Source: Bradyrhizobium nivariense (GTDB lineage: Bacteria > Pseudomonadota > Alphaproteobacteria > Rhizobiales > Xanthobacteraceae). Taken from it: DNA of 64,000 nt. The translations under genes were made by a program, and so were the position numbers. Each line of letters opens with the position of its first letter. Positions within the stretch are counted from its first letter, which is position 1. The notes beneath the pieces were generated by a model. That model searched no databases. It saw only the letters and a program-made list of their open reading frames with translations, and was not told where the DNA came from. Shown here piece by piece: positions 42,393 to 50,575 of the stretch. The stretch spans positions 1 to 64,000 of the forward strand of contig NZ_JARVWW010000034.1 in the NCBI RefSeq assembly GCF_029846715.1, read 5' to 3'.

Positions 42393-42914
42393 CTAGTACC
42401 AAGAGTCTCCGCACACATTGACCCATTGCCACCCATAGGGCGTCAAGCTCCTGCGCCAGCAGCCATCGCCATAATAATTGGCGTAGTAGAAGGGGGCGCC
42501 AACGAAGGCGAACCGGTGGAAGCGATGATGGCGGAAGAAAAACGCGTGACGGCCGATGAAGGGCCTGCCGTGCCAGCCGGTGCCGGCGAAGCGCGGTCCG
42601 AAGGCGGCGCGGGTCGCTAGTGGTGCACCGGCAAAGCGTGGCCCAAAGGCAGCGCGGGCGGCCATCGGCGAGCCGGCGAAGCGAGCGCCACCGAAATGGC
42701 CACCGCCCATGCCGCCGAAGTGCATGCCACCGCCACCCATACCGCCGGCGCGCATCCCTCCACCGCCAAAATGCCCGCCGCCACCGCCGCCAAAACCGCC
42801 ACCGCCGTGTCCGCCGCCACCACCGCCGCCCCCGCGGGCGAGAACGGGCGAGGCGACCGCCAGAGTCGCAGCAACTGCCGCTGCGACGATGCCTGTGAGA
42901 AGCCTGTTGTTCAT
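42393..42914 (-). CDS. Gly/His-rich secreted protein
   Basis: A 173-residue exported protein. A signal peptide (MNNRLLTGIVAAAVAATLAV, ending VLARG) precedes a long Gly-rich stretch (GGGGHGGGGFGGGG), repeated GPRFAG units (ARAAFGPRFAGAPLATRAAF), a His/Phe-rich part (HAFFFRHHRFHRF) and a C-terminal small domain with two cysteines (GDGCWRR ... VNVCGDSWY). The ending CWRR ... W-WxxVCG is shared by many small secreted rhizobial proteins of unknown function. It lies upstream of the two-component genes on the same strand. Confidence 0.82.
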   Translation of the reverse strand: MNNRLLTGIVAAAVAATLAVASPVLARGGGGGGGGHGGGGFGGGGGGHFGGGGMRAGGMGGGGMHFGGMGGGHFGGARFAGSPMAARAAFGPRFAGAPLATRAAFGPRFAGTGWHGRPFIGRHAFFFRHHRFHRFAFVGAPFYYANYYGDGCWRRSLTPYGWQWVNVCGDSWY

Positions 42915-43050
42915 CTAAGTATCCTCCTTGTCGCGGCGATGGTCTCGCCACTCCAGGGGATCAGATGAGGAAATCCCGCCCTCACCTTCAACTTACAAAT
43001 GCGCCAGATTCTGACGCGGGAGTTAGGAAGGCGGACCCGCGCTCTCTCCT

Positions 43051-43124
43051 CGTCATGGCGAGGAGCCCTTGCGACGATGCAATCCAGACTGTCTCAGCGG
43101 AGAGATTTCTGGATCGCAATGACG
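43051..43124. repeat. Intergenic repeat, family F
   Basis: CGTCATGGCGAGGAGC ... GCAATCCAGACTGTCTCAG ... TTTCTGGATCGCAATGACG is a bounded inverted repeat with ends CGTCAT/ATGACG and inner CAATCCAG/CTGGAT. It lies in the 300-bp gap between the Gly-rich gene and tex, which otherwise holds only the hairpin at 43182. Confidence 0.75.
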
Positions 43125-43181
43125 GCGAGGATAGAGCTCTCCATACGTCGAGCAGCTCAACGTGCGGGAGCGATTCGACAT

Positions 43182-43203
43182 CTCCCCGCTCAAGAGCGGG
43201 GAG
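43182..43203 (-). terminator. Hairpin after tex, possible terminator
   Basis: CTCCCCGCT-CAAG-AGCGGGGAG is a perfect 9-bp stem 12 bp past the tex stop. No T-run follows on the minus strand, so it may act with Rho or simply be a repeat hairpin. Confidence 0.5.
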
Positions 43204-43214
43204 AGGTTAAGTCC

Positions 43215-45551
43215 TCACGCCCGCTTGCCGCCGTTCTTCTCGGCTGCGCGGCGCAGCGCTTCGGCGAGGGCGCCGCCGCCGGAGGATTCCTGCTTGCGCG
43301 GTGCCGACGAGGTCATGCGGGAGGGGTTGCGTGAGCTGTTGTCCCGCTGCATGCCGGGCGCGTCCTTCTTGGCGCCGACCTCGTCGTCGAGGCGCAATGT
43401 CAGCGAGATGCGCTTGCGCGCGACCTCGAAGTCCAGCACCTTCACCTTGACGATGTCGCCGGGCTTCACCACCTCGCGCGGATCCTTGATGTAGGTCTTG
43501 GACATCGCCGAGATGTGCACGAGGCCGTCCTGGTGCACGCCGATATCGACGAAGGCGCCGAACGCGGCGACGTTGGTCACGGTACCCTCGAGGATCATGC
43601 CCTTCTTGAGATGCTTGATCTCCTCGACGCCGTCCATGAACACCGCGGCCTTGAACGCCGGACGCGGGTCGCGACCGGGCTTCTCGAGCTCGCGCAGGAT
43701 GTCGGTGACGGTCGGCAGACCGAACGTCTCGTCGACGAAATCCTTCGGCTTCAGCGTACGCACGATGTCGCCGCTGCCGATCAGCGCCTTGATGTCGCTC
43801 TTGGTGGCGCTGAGAATCCGGCGCACCACCGGATAGGCTTCCGGATGCACGCCGGAGGCATCGAGCGGATCCTCGCCGCCGAGGATGCGCAGGAAGCCCG
43901 CACACTGCTCGAACGCCTTGGGGCCGAGCCGCGGCACGTCCTTGAGCGCCTTGCGCGACTTGAACGGACCGTTGGCGTCGCGGTGCGCCACGATGCTCGA
44001 GGCAAGGCCGGAGCCGACGCCCGACACGCGGGCGAGCAGCGGAGCGGAGGCGGTGTTGACGTCGACGCCGACCGCGTTCACGCAGTCTTCGACCACGGCG
44101 TCGAGCGATTTGGCGAGCTTGGCCTGGCCGAGGTCGTGCTGATACTGACCGACGCCGATCGCCTTGGGTTCGATCTTGACCAGCTCGGCGAGCGGATCCT
44201 GAAGCCGCCGCGCGATCGAGACCGCGCCGCGCAGGGTGACGTCGAGATCAGGCAATTCCTCCGAGGCGAAAGCCGAGGCCGAATAGACCGACGCGCCGGC
44301 TTCCGACACCACGATCTTGGTCATCTTCAGCTCGGCCAGGCCCTTGACGAGGTCGGCCGCGAGCTTGTCGGTCTCGCGCGAGGCGGTGCCGTTGCCGATC
44401 GCGATCAGCTCGACGCGATGTTTCAGCGCGAGCTTGCCGAGGATCGCAAGCGCCTCGTTCCACTGCCGCTGCGGCTCGTGCGGATAGATCACGGCGGTAT
44501 CGACGACCTTGCCGGTCGCGTCGGTGACGGCGACCTTGACGCCGGTGCGGAAGCCGGGATCGAGCCCCATGGTGACGCGGGTGCCGGCAGGCGCGGCCAG
44601 CAGGAGGTCGCGCAAATTGGAGGCGAACACGCGCACGGCCTCGGTCTCGGCCGCATTCCACAGCCGCATGCGCAGGTCGATGTTGAGATGGACCTGGATC
44701 TTGGTGCGCCAGGCCCAGCGCACGGTGTCGATCATCCAGCGGTCGCCGGCGCGCTTGAGGTCGGCGATGCCGAACCGCTTCATGATCTTCAGCTCATAGG
44801 CACTCGGCACGCCCGGAGGCGATGCTTCGGCCTCGGCCTGGATCTGGAGATCGAGGATCTCTTCCTTCTCGCCGCGGAACATCGCGAGGATGCGGTGCGA
44901 GGGCAGCTTCGTCAGCGGCTCGGAGAACTCGAAATAGTCGGCGAACTTTTCGCCCTCGGTTTTCTTGCCGTCGCGCACCTTGGAGGCCATGCGCGCATTG
45001 GTCCACACCTCCTCGCGCAGGCTCCCGATCAGGTCGGCGTCCTCGTCGAAGCGCTCGACCAGGATGGCGCGGGCGCCGTCGAGCGCCGCAGCGGCATCGG
45101 CAACGCCCTTTTCGGCGTTGACGAAGGCTTCGGCTACGACCTTCGGATCGTTGGTGGGCTCGGCCATGAGCTGATTGGCGAGCGGCTCGAGGCCGGCTTC
45201 CTTGGCGATCTCCGCCTTGGTGCGGCGCTTCGGCTTGAACGGCAGATAGATGTCTTCGAGGCGCGCCTTGCTGTCGGCGGCCAGAATGGAGGCTTCCAGC
45301 GCGGCATCGAGCTTGCCCTGCTCGCGGACCGATTCGAGGATGGACTTGCGGCGGTCCTCGAGCTCGCGCAGGTAACCCAGGCGCTCCTCCAGGGTGCGCA
45401 ATTGCGCGTCGTCGAGCGCGCCGGTCGCTTCCTTGCGGTAGCGGGCGATGAAGGGAACCGTGGCGCCGCCGTCGAGCAGCGCCACCGTCGCCTCGACCTG
45501 CTCCGCCCGAACCCCAAGCTCCTGCGCAATTTTCTGGTTGATATTTGCCAC
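43215..45551 (-). CDS. tex: Tex-family RNA-binding transcription accessory protein
   Basis: A 778-residue Tex protein, the standard length. The helical N-domain (NINQKIAQELGVRAEQVEAT, VPFIARYRKEATGALDDAQL) is followed by the YqgF/RuvX-like domain at about 325-460 (VTMGLDPGFRTGVKVAVTDA), two helix-hairpin-helix motifs near 480-560 (LARVSGVGSGLASSIVAHRD), and a C-terminal S1 domain at about 640-715 (GMILEGTVTNVAAFGAFVDI). It binds nucleic acids and influences transcription or RNA turnover in the cytosol; the Spt6 homologue in eukaryotes is related. It is divergent from the ring-opening amidohydrolase gene. The tail after S1 is basic and disordered. Confidence 0.97.
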   Translation of the reverse strand: MANINQKIAQELGVRAEQVEATVALLDGGATVPFIARYRKEATGALDDAQLRTLEERLGYLRELEDRRKSILESVREQGKLDAALEASILAADSKARLEDIYLPFKPKRRTKAEIAKEAGLEPLANQLMAEPTNDPKVVAEAFVNAEKGVADAAAALDGARAILVERFDEDADLIGSLREEVWTNARMASKVRDGKKTEGEKFADYFEFSEPLTKLPSHRILAMFRGEKEEILDLQIQAEAEASPPGVPSAYELKIMKRFGIADLKRAGDRWMIDTVRWAWRTKIQVHLNIDLRMRLWNAAETEAVRVFASNLRDLLLAAPAGTRVTMGLDPGFRTGVKVAVTDATGKVVDTAVIYPHEPQRQWNEALAILGKLALKHRVELIAIGNGTASRETDKLAADLVKGLAELKMTKIVVSEAGASVYSASAFASEELPDLDVTLRGAVSIARRLQDPLAELVKIEPKAIGVGQYQHDLGQAKLAKSLDAVVEDCVNAVGVDVNTASAPLLARVSGVGSGLASSIVAHRDANGPFKSRKALKDVPRLGPKAFEQCAGFLRILGGEDPLDASGVHPEAYPVVRRILSATKSDIKALIGSGDIVRTLKPKDFVDETFGLPTVTDILRELEKPGRDPRPAFKAAVFMDGVEEIKHLKKGMILEGTVTNVAAFGAFVDIGVHQDGLVHISAMSKTYIKDPREVVKPGDIVKVKVLDFEVARKRISLTLRLDDEVGAKKDAPGMQRDNSSRNPSRMTSSAPRKQESSGGGALAEALRRAAEKNGGKRA

Positions 45552-45795
45552 GCGAGAACCCCTCTATCCAAGCACGCATCGCGGAGGCGAACCACCGGCT
45601 GCGGGACGCCGCTTATGGACCAATCGGGGTTGATTCATCAAGGTGCGGCGGACGGCCGTCGACAAGGGATTTTTTGTTGAAGCGATGCGATCTCGCCACA
45701 ATCGTGGGGGCGGCGCAGACGACGGGGATTGACAGCCGCCCCGGTTCGACGACTGTTTTGTCTGCCGGACCACCGAACTCCCCACGAGGACTATA

Positions 45796-46905
45796 ATGCG
45801 GACGACATCGGTCGGCGTCATCAGGATCGCCACCAAGGGCCCCGGCGACGTCTCCGGCCTCCTGGGCATGATCGGCTCCGGCGCGATCGATCCGAAGGCG
45901 ATTCTGGCCATCCTCGGCAAAACCGAGGGCAATGGCGGCGTCAACGACTTCACCCGGGAATATGCCGTGGCCGCGCTGTGCACGGCGCTGGCGCCCCACC
46001 TAGGCCTGTCGCCGCAGGAGGTCGAGCAGCGCATCGCTTTCGTAATGTCGGGCGGCACCGAGGGCGTGCTCAGCCCGCACATCACGGTGTTCACGCGCCA
46101 GGAGGTCGGGGGACGACCGGCAGGCATCTCCGGTAAGCGCCTGAGCATCGGCATGGCGCACACCCGCGATTTCCTGCCTGAAGAGCTCGGCCGTTCCGCA
46201 CAGATCACGGAGACAGCCAAGGCCGTGAAGGCGGCGATGGAGGATGCCGGCACTGCTGACCCCGCCGACATTCATTTCGTGCAGATCAAGTGCCCGCTGC
46301 TCACCAGTGATCGCGTCGAAGCGGCGAACGCGCGCGGCAACAAGACGGTGACAACCAGCGCCTATACCTCGATGGCCTATTCGCGCGGCGCCTCCGCGCT
46401 CGGGGTTGCGGTCGCGCTCGGCGAGATCGCCTCCGACATTCGCGACGACGACGTGCTGCGACGCTACGATTTGTTCTCGAAGGTTGCCTCGACCTCGTCC
46501 GGGATCGAGCTGATGCACAACGTCGTCATCGTGCTCGGCAACGCGATGTCGTCGACCAGCGAATTCGAGATCGGGCATGCCGTGATGGGCGATGCGATCG
46601 ATTCCGCCGCGGTCATGTCCGCGCTGAACACCGTTGGGCTCGGCATTGCGCCGCAGGCCACCGCGGGCCGAGAGCTCGTCAACATCTTCGCCAAGGCGGA
46701 GGCCTCGCCTGATGGCAGCGTGCGCGGCTTTCGCCACACCATGCTCGAAGATACCGACATCAGCTCGACACGCCACGCCCGCGCTGCCGTTGGCGGGTTG
46801 ATTGCCGGCCTCGCCGGCACCGGGGCGGTCTACGTCTCCGGCGGCGCCGAGCATCAGGGGCCGGCGGGCGGCGGGCCGGTTGCGGTCATCGCACGGCTGT
46901 CCTAA
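45796..46905 (+). CDS. Ring-opening amidohydrolase (cyanuric acid hydrolase / barbiturase family)
   Basis: A 369-residue member of the AtzD/TrzD/barbiturase family, which hydrolyses a cyclic ureide ring: cyanuric acid to carboxybiuret, or barbiturate to ureidomalonate. The fold is three repeats each giving a Lys-Ser dyad; all three are visible: Lys42 (GKTEGNGG)/Ser85 (VMSGGTEG), Lys165 (QIKCPLLT)/Ser235 (TSSGIEL) and Lys300/Ser348 (VSGGAEHQGP). The C-terminal GPAGGGPVAVIA is the family signature. It is divergent from tex. Its stop TAA is the edge of a family D repeat, followed by an amidase gene. Cyanurate versus barbiturate cannot be chosen from sequence alone. Confidence 0.9.
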   Translation: MRTTSVGVIRIATKGPGDVSGLLGMIGSGAIDPKAILAILGKTEGNGGVNDFTREYAVAALCTALAPHLGLSPQEVEQRIAFVMSGGTEGVLSPHITVFTRQEVGGRPAGISGKRLSIGMAHTRDFLPEELGRSAQITETAKAVKAAMEDAGTADPADIHFVQIKCPLLTSDRVEAANARGNKTVTTSAYTSMAYSRGASALGVAVALGEIASDIRDDDVLRRYDLFSKVASTSSGIELMHNVVIVLGNAMSSTSEFEIGHAVMGDAIDSAAVMSALNTVGLGIAPQATAGRELVNIFAKAEASPDGSVRGFRHTMLEDTDISSTRHARAAVGGLIAGLAGTGAVYVSGGAEHQGPAGGGPVAVIARLS

Positions 46906-47002
46906 AGCGCGATGAGATTGGGATAAATCGTCATCGCGCTTTAGGTTGTTGTTTGAGCATGATCTTTTCGGAAAACCGCGGCACACTTTTCCGGATCATG
47001 CT
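46903..47002. repeat. Intergenic repeat, family D (copy 2, inverted)
   Basis: TAAAGCGCGATGAG ... CATCGCGCTTTA and GAGCATGATCTTTTCGGAAAA ... TTTTCCGGATCATGCT are the two modules of the copy at 40443, in reverse order. The first three bases are the stop codon of the ring-opening amidohydrolase gene. Confidence 0.88.
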
Positions 47003-47116
47003 CCATGACGCGGCGACCTCTCCGCCCGGCGCAACCCTGCCCTTCGCGCCGGCTCAGTTGATTCATGCGGGCCCTTGCGAAGAAGGTGATGCCGCATCTT
47101 AAGGGATTTTGACTTC

Positions 47117-48586
47117 ATGACTTTGCCGATGAGCTGGAATGAATGGGCGCAGCACGACGGCGTCGGACTGGCGGCGCGCGTCCGTAAAGGCGAGCTGACG
47201 GCGAAGGAATTGGCGCGCCAGGCCGCTGCGGGCGTGGCCAAGGTCAATCCGGCACTGTCGGGCGTGGTCGAGCTGTTCGACGACGCGATCGCCGATCCGG
47301 CCAAGGACGGCGCCAATCTCGCCGGCCCCTTCGCCGGCCTGCCCTTCCTGATGAAGGACCTCGGCCCGACCATGAAGGGCCGGCTCCAGGAGATGGGCTC
47401 GCTCCTGATGCGCGGCAATCGCGCCAGCGCCGACACGTTCCTGACCGGCAAACTCCGTCAGGCCGGACTGAACCTGATCGGACGCACCACGACGCCGGAG
47501 TTCGGCGTATGCAGCTCGGCCGACAATCCGGCCGTCTACGTCACGCGCAATCCCTGGGACACCGACTACACCACCTGCGGCTCGTCCGCGGGAAGCGCCG
47601 CGATGGTCGCGGCCGGCGTGGTGCCGATCGCGCATGCGACCGACGGCGGCGGTTCGATCCGCATTCCCGCCGGCGTCAACGGCAATATCGGGCTGAAGGT
47701 CTCGCGCGGCGTGTTCTCGCTCGCCCCGCACATGTCCGATCTCACCGGCCTCGTTTCGATCCAGGGCTGCCAGTCGCGCTCGGTGCGCGACACCGCCGCC
47801 TTCGTCGATCATGCAAGGGGAGCGGCGCCCGGCGAATTCATGCCGTTCTGGACCACGGCGCAGCCCTATTCCGAGATGATCAAGCGTGATCCGTCAAAGC
47901 TTCGCATCGCGCTGTCGCACACCTGGGGGGACTACACCGCGACGCCGCAGATCGCGGCCGAGCTGGAGAAGGCCGGCCGCTTCCTCGAGGGCCTCGGCCA
48001 TCACGTCGAGTATGCCCTGCCCGAGCTCGACTTCCGCGCCGCGTTCGAGGCGCAGACCACCTGCTACATCTCGAATTTTGCCGTGGTGATCTCCAACATG
48101 CTGGCCGCGCGCGGACTGGAACGGCCGCCGGAAGATCTCATCGAGCCCATGAACATCCGGATCTGGGAAGCCGGCCGGCACACGAGCTTCGCCGAGCGGG
48201 CGAAGATGCAAGGCGTGTTCAACACGACCTCACGCGGCTTCGGCGCCTTCTTCGAGCAGTGGGATGTGATCCTGACGCCGATCACCGCGTTGCCGACGCC
48301 GAAGGTCGGCACCAGGGAATACCTCACCATCTCCGACAATCCGGACGTGCTCGACTGGTTCGGCAATCTCTGGCGCTTCTTCGCCTTCACGCCGCTCGCC
48401 AATCTCTGCGGCATGCCCGCGATCTCGATGCCGATGGCCACGCAGGACCACGGCCTGCCGCTCGGCATTCAGGCGATTGCGAAGCAGGCCAATGACGGGC
48501 TGCTGCTGCAATTCGCCGCCCAGATCGAGCGCGCGCTCGACGGCAAGTGGAACGACGGCAAGAAGCCGAAGGTGCATGTGGGCTGA
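47117..48586 (+). CDS. Amidase-signature family amidohydrolase
   Basis: A 489-residue amidase-signature enzyme. The Ser-cisSer-Lys triad is visible as Lys80 (FLMKDLGP), cis-Ser156 (CGSSAGSAAMVAAG) and nucleophile Ser180 (ATDGGGSIRIPAG). It should hydrolyse a linear amide. Placed 211 bp after a cyanurate/barbiturate ring-opening enzyme, it could act on the opened product, as AtzE-type amidases do in the cyanuric acid pathway, but its sequence is also like general amidases of the 6-aminohexanoate-dimer type. The intervening repeat suggests separate transcription. Start ATG 47117 is preceded by AAGGGA. Confidence 0.9.
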   Translation: MTLPMSWNEWAQHDGVGLAARVRKGELTAKELARQAAAGVAKVNPALSGVVELFDDAIADPAKDGANLAGPFAGLPFLMKDLGPTMKGRLQEMGSLLMRGNRASADTFLTGKLRQAGLNLIGRTTTPEFGVCSSADNPAVYVTRNPWDTDYTTCGSSAGSAAMVAAGVVPIAHATDGGGSIRIPAGVNGNIGLKVSRGVFSLAPHMSDLTGLVSIQGCQSRSVRDTAAFVDHARGAAPGEFMPFWTTAQPYSEMIKRDPSKLRIALSHTWGDYTATPQIAAELEKAGRFLEGLGHHVEYALPELDFRAAFEAQTTCYISNFAVVISNMLAARGLERPPEDLIEPMNIRIWEAGRHTSFAERAKMQGVFNTTSRGFGAFFEQWDVILTPITALPTPKVGTREYLTISDNPDVLDWFGNLWRFFAFTPLANLCGMPAISMPMATQDHGLPLGIQAIAKQANDGLLLQFAAQIERALDGKWNDGKKPKVHVG

Positions 48587-48627
48587 GGCGGAGCTGTTCG
48601 CGTTGACAAGCGTTCACGTCCCCGCGG

Positions 48628-48736
48628 CCATCCTTCGAGACGCCCGCTTTGCGGGCTCCTCAGGATGAGGCTGGTTTCGCGGCGAGATGTCAGACCCTCA
48701 TGGTGAGGAGACCGCGAAGCGGTCGTCTCGAACCAT
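48628..48736. repeat. Palindromic intergenic repeat, family C (copy 2)
   Basis: CCATCCTTCGAGACGCCCGC ... CCTCAGGATGAGG then CCCTCATGGTGAGGAG ... GTCTCGAACCAT; the same two modules as at 4501 but in opposite order. It lies downstream of the amidase gene, near the convergent hypothetical gene. Confidence 0.82.
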
Positions 48737-48772
48737 AAGGCCAAGCGCGCGAGCCAACCTCCAAAGCGGATC

Positions 48773-49090
48773 TTAGTTCTTCACCGCCGGAATCTCTTCC
48801 GTCGGCTGCTGCTGGCCCTGCTGATACATCGCCAGCGCCTTCTCGAGCGCTTCGCGCAAGGCTAGCGCCGCGGCCACGCTGCAGCGCAGATGCGCGGTCT
48901 GGACCACGTCGACCCTGACGGCGGCGCCGACCGGCATCAGCAAGTTCGCGGCGAGCTCGATCTGGATCGCACCGTTGTGGTGGCCGAAGCAGGATGCGCC
49001 GTCGAAATAGATGATCGGCGCGCGCTCCGAGCTCGAGCTCGAAATGATCACGGGCCCCTGGCTGGTGGCGGGCGTTTCGGTGTCGGCCAT
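48773..49090 (-). CDS. Hypothetical protein (105 residues)
   Basis: A 105-residue soluble protein with no signal or membrane segment. A Ser-rich start (VIISSSSSERAPIIYFDGAS) leads to a beta-rich core (CFGHHNGAIQIELAANLLMP, VRVDVVQTAHLRCSVAAALA) and a helical end (LREALEKALAMYQQGQQQP). ATG at 49090 has AAGGAG 5 nt upstream. The spacing of FxxHHxGAIQIEL is reminiscent of phage or secretion chaperone beta sandwiches, but I cannot name a family. It is divergent from the thioesterase gene. Codon bias supports a true gene. Confidence 0.72.
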   Translation of the reverse strand: MADTETPATSQGPVIISSSSSERAPIIYFDGASCFGHHNGAIQIELAANLLMPVGAAVRVDVVQTAHLRCSVAAALALREALEKALAMYQQGQQQPTEEIPAVKN

Positions 49091-49234
49091 GGGCACTCCT
49101 TGCGGCTAGTCGGACGAACGAGGCGCCCACCATCGTTGCTTCGGCCCGTTCTGTCGAGGCCAAACCCGGCACACCTGCCGTGGGACGCGCACCCGGGGTT
49201 TTGCGCCGCGCCCGACACTGGTCTAGAACGTCGT

Positions 49235-50143
49235 ATGTCCAGCTCACCGACCACACTTCCGTTCGAGGAACTCGCCGAGGCGATCAAGGACCGCCGCTCC
49301 GATTACGGCCATATCAGCGGGCTCCAGCTCGACCGCTTCGCACCTCGCGAGGCCTGGTCCAGCCTGCCCTACCGGCCCGTCTTCGTCGGCGACACCGAGA
49401 CCGGCGTGCTGCATGGCGGGGTCGTCACCGCGATGCTGGACGAGAGCTGCGGCATGGCCGTGCAACTCGCGCTCGACGGCACAAGCGCGATCGCGACGCT
49501 CGATCTGCGTATCGACTATCAGAAGCCGGCAACGCCGGGCCTCGACATCAAGGCGCATTCGGTCTGCTACCGCGCCACGCGCTCGATCGCCTTCGTACGC
49601 TCCACCGCCTATCAGGAATCCGAGGACGATCCGGTGGCGACCGCGACCGCCTGCTTCATGATCGGCGCCAACCGCACCAACATGCTCGCGGACCGCAGGA
49701 TGGATTCGCCCAGCATCCCGTCGCTGGAGGCCCCGGACGATCCGGATGGCCCGTTCGCCAACAGTCCGTTCGCGCGCTGCCTCGGCATTCGCGTCAACGA
49801 CGACGGCACACTGACGATGCCGTTCTCGCCAAAGATCATCGGCAATCCGATCCTGCCCGCGATCCATGGCGGCATGACCGGCGCCTTCCTCGAGACCACC
49901 GCGATCTTCGGAGTGGCACGCGAGCTCGGCGCGGCCGCATTGCCCAAGCCGATCGGACTCACTGTCAACTATCTGCGCTCCGGCCGCGCGCTCGACACCA
50001 TTGCCAATGTCTCGATCGTGAAGCAGGGCCGGCGCATCGTCGCCTTCGAGGCGCGCGCCTGGCAGGGCGATGCGGACAAGCCGATCGCCACCGCCTTCGG
50101 CCATTTCATGCTGCGGCCGACGCCGGGAAACGACGAGGAATAG
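49235..50143 (+). CDS. Double hot-dog acyl-CoA thioesterase-like protein
   Basis: A 302-residue protein with two PaaI/YbgC-type hot-dog domains. The first (about 25-150) contains GVLHGGVVTAMLDESCGMA, the second (about 170-298) AIHGGMTGAFLETTAIFGVA; each has the HGG motif that begins the active-site helix, and the acidic catalytic candidates are Asp (LDESCG) and Glu (LETTAI). It should hydrolyse acyl-CoA thioesters in the cytosol. The ATG at 49235 opens MSSSPTTLPFEELAEAIKD; upstream codons lack coding bias. It is followed after 66 bp by a small membrane-protein gene. Confidence 0.88.
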   Translation: MSSSPTTLPFEELAEAIKDRRSDYGHISGLQLDRFAPREAWSSLPYRPVFVGDTETGVLHGGVVTAMLDESCGMAVQLALDGTSAIATLDLRIDYQKPATPGLDIKAHSVCYRATRSIAFVRSTAYQESEDDPVATATACFMIGANRTNMLADRRMDSPSIPSLEAPDDPDGPFANSPFARCLGIRVNDDGTLTMPFSPKIIGNPILPAIHGGMTGAFLETTAIFGVARELGAAALPKPIGLTVNYLRSGRALDTIANVSIVKQGRRIVAFEARAWQGDADKPIATAFGHFMLRPTPGNDEE

Positions 50144-50209
50144 GCGTATTTTACTTGACGGCCCGGGCACGGGCCACAACGATAGCACGTTCCCGCGAGA
50201 GGTATTGGG

Positions 50210-50575
50210 TTGCGGCATCCGATCGACATCGTCGCCATGTTCGCCGCGCTCTGGCTGCTGGCGTCGATGGTGCTCGACGCGCTGACGCCGAAGGAGCTGA
50301 CGGCGGTGATGATCGGCATCGCCATCGGACCGGCCATCGTCATCACCGCCGTGTTCTACTATCTGCGCTGCCCGCGCACCGATTTCGCGGTGATGTTCGC
50401 CGCGTTGTGGCTGATCTCCGACATCGCCATTGCGTTCATCTCGCCGACGCAGCTGCCGCACCTCCTGATCGCGCTCGGCTTCGTGCCGGCGCTGCTGATC
50501 GGAATCGTGCTGCACTGGCAGCGCTTCCAGCGCCGCCATGAGCGGCTGCCCGTGCCGTCAGCCAAGCGGGGTTAG
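50210..50575 (+). CDS. Four-helix membrane protein with internal duplication
   Basis: A 121-residue membrane protein of two similar halves. Helix pairs are residues 8-28/32-51 and 59-78/82-102; the two halves share MFAALWL exactly and align along their length, ending in YYLR and LHWQR. The start appears to be TTG at 50210 with GAGAGG 7-12 nt upstream; an internal ATG at 50237 is less likely because it would cut helix 1. The C-terminus is basic. It overlaps the convergent poxB stop by four bases. Function unknown. Confidence 0.75.
   Translation: MRHPIDIVAMFAALWLLASMVLDALTPKELTAVMIGIAIGPAIVITAVFYYLRCPRTDFAVMFAALWLISDIAIAFISPTQLPHLLIALGFVPALLIGIVLHWQRFQRRHERLPVPSAKRG

Noticed and set aside
43515..45680. 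720-codon frame on the plus strand opposite tex
   Set aside because: Antisense shadow of a clear Tex gene; no recognisable motif and atypical composition.
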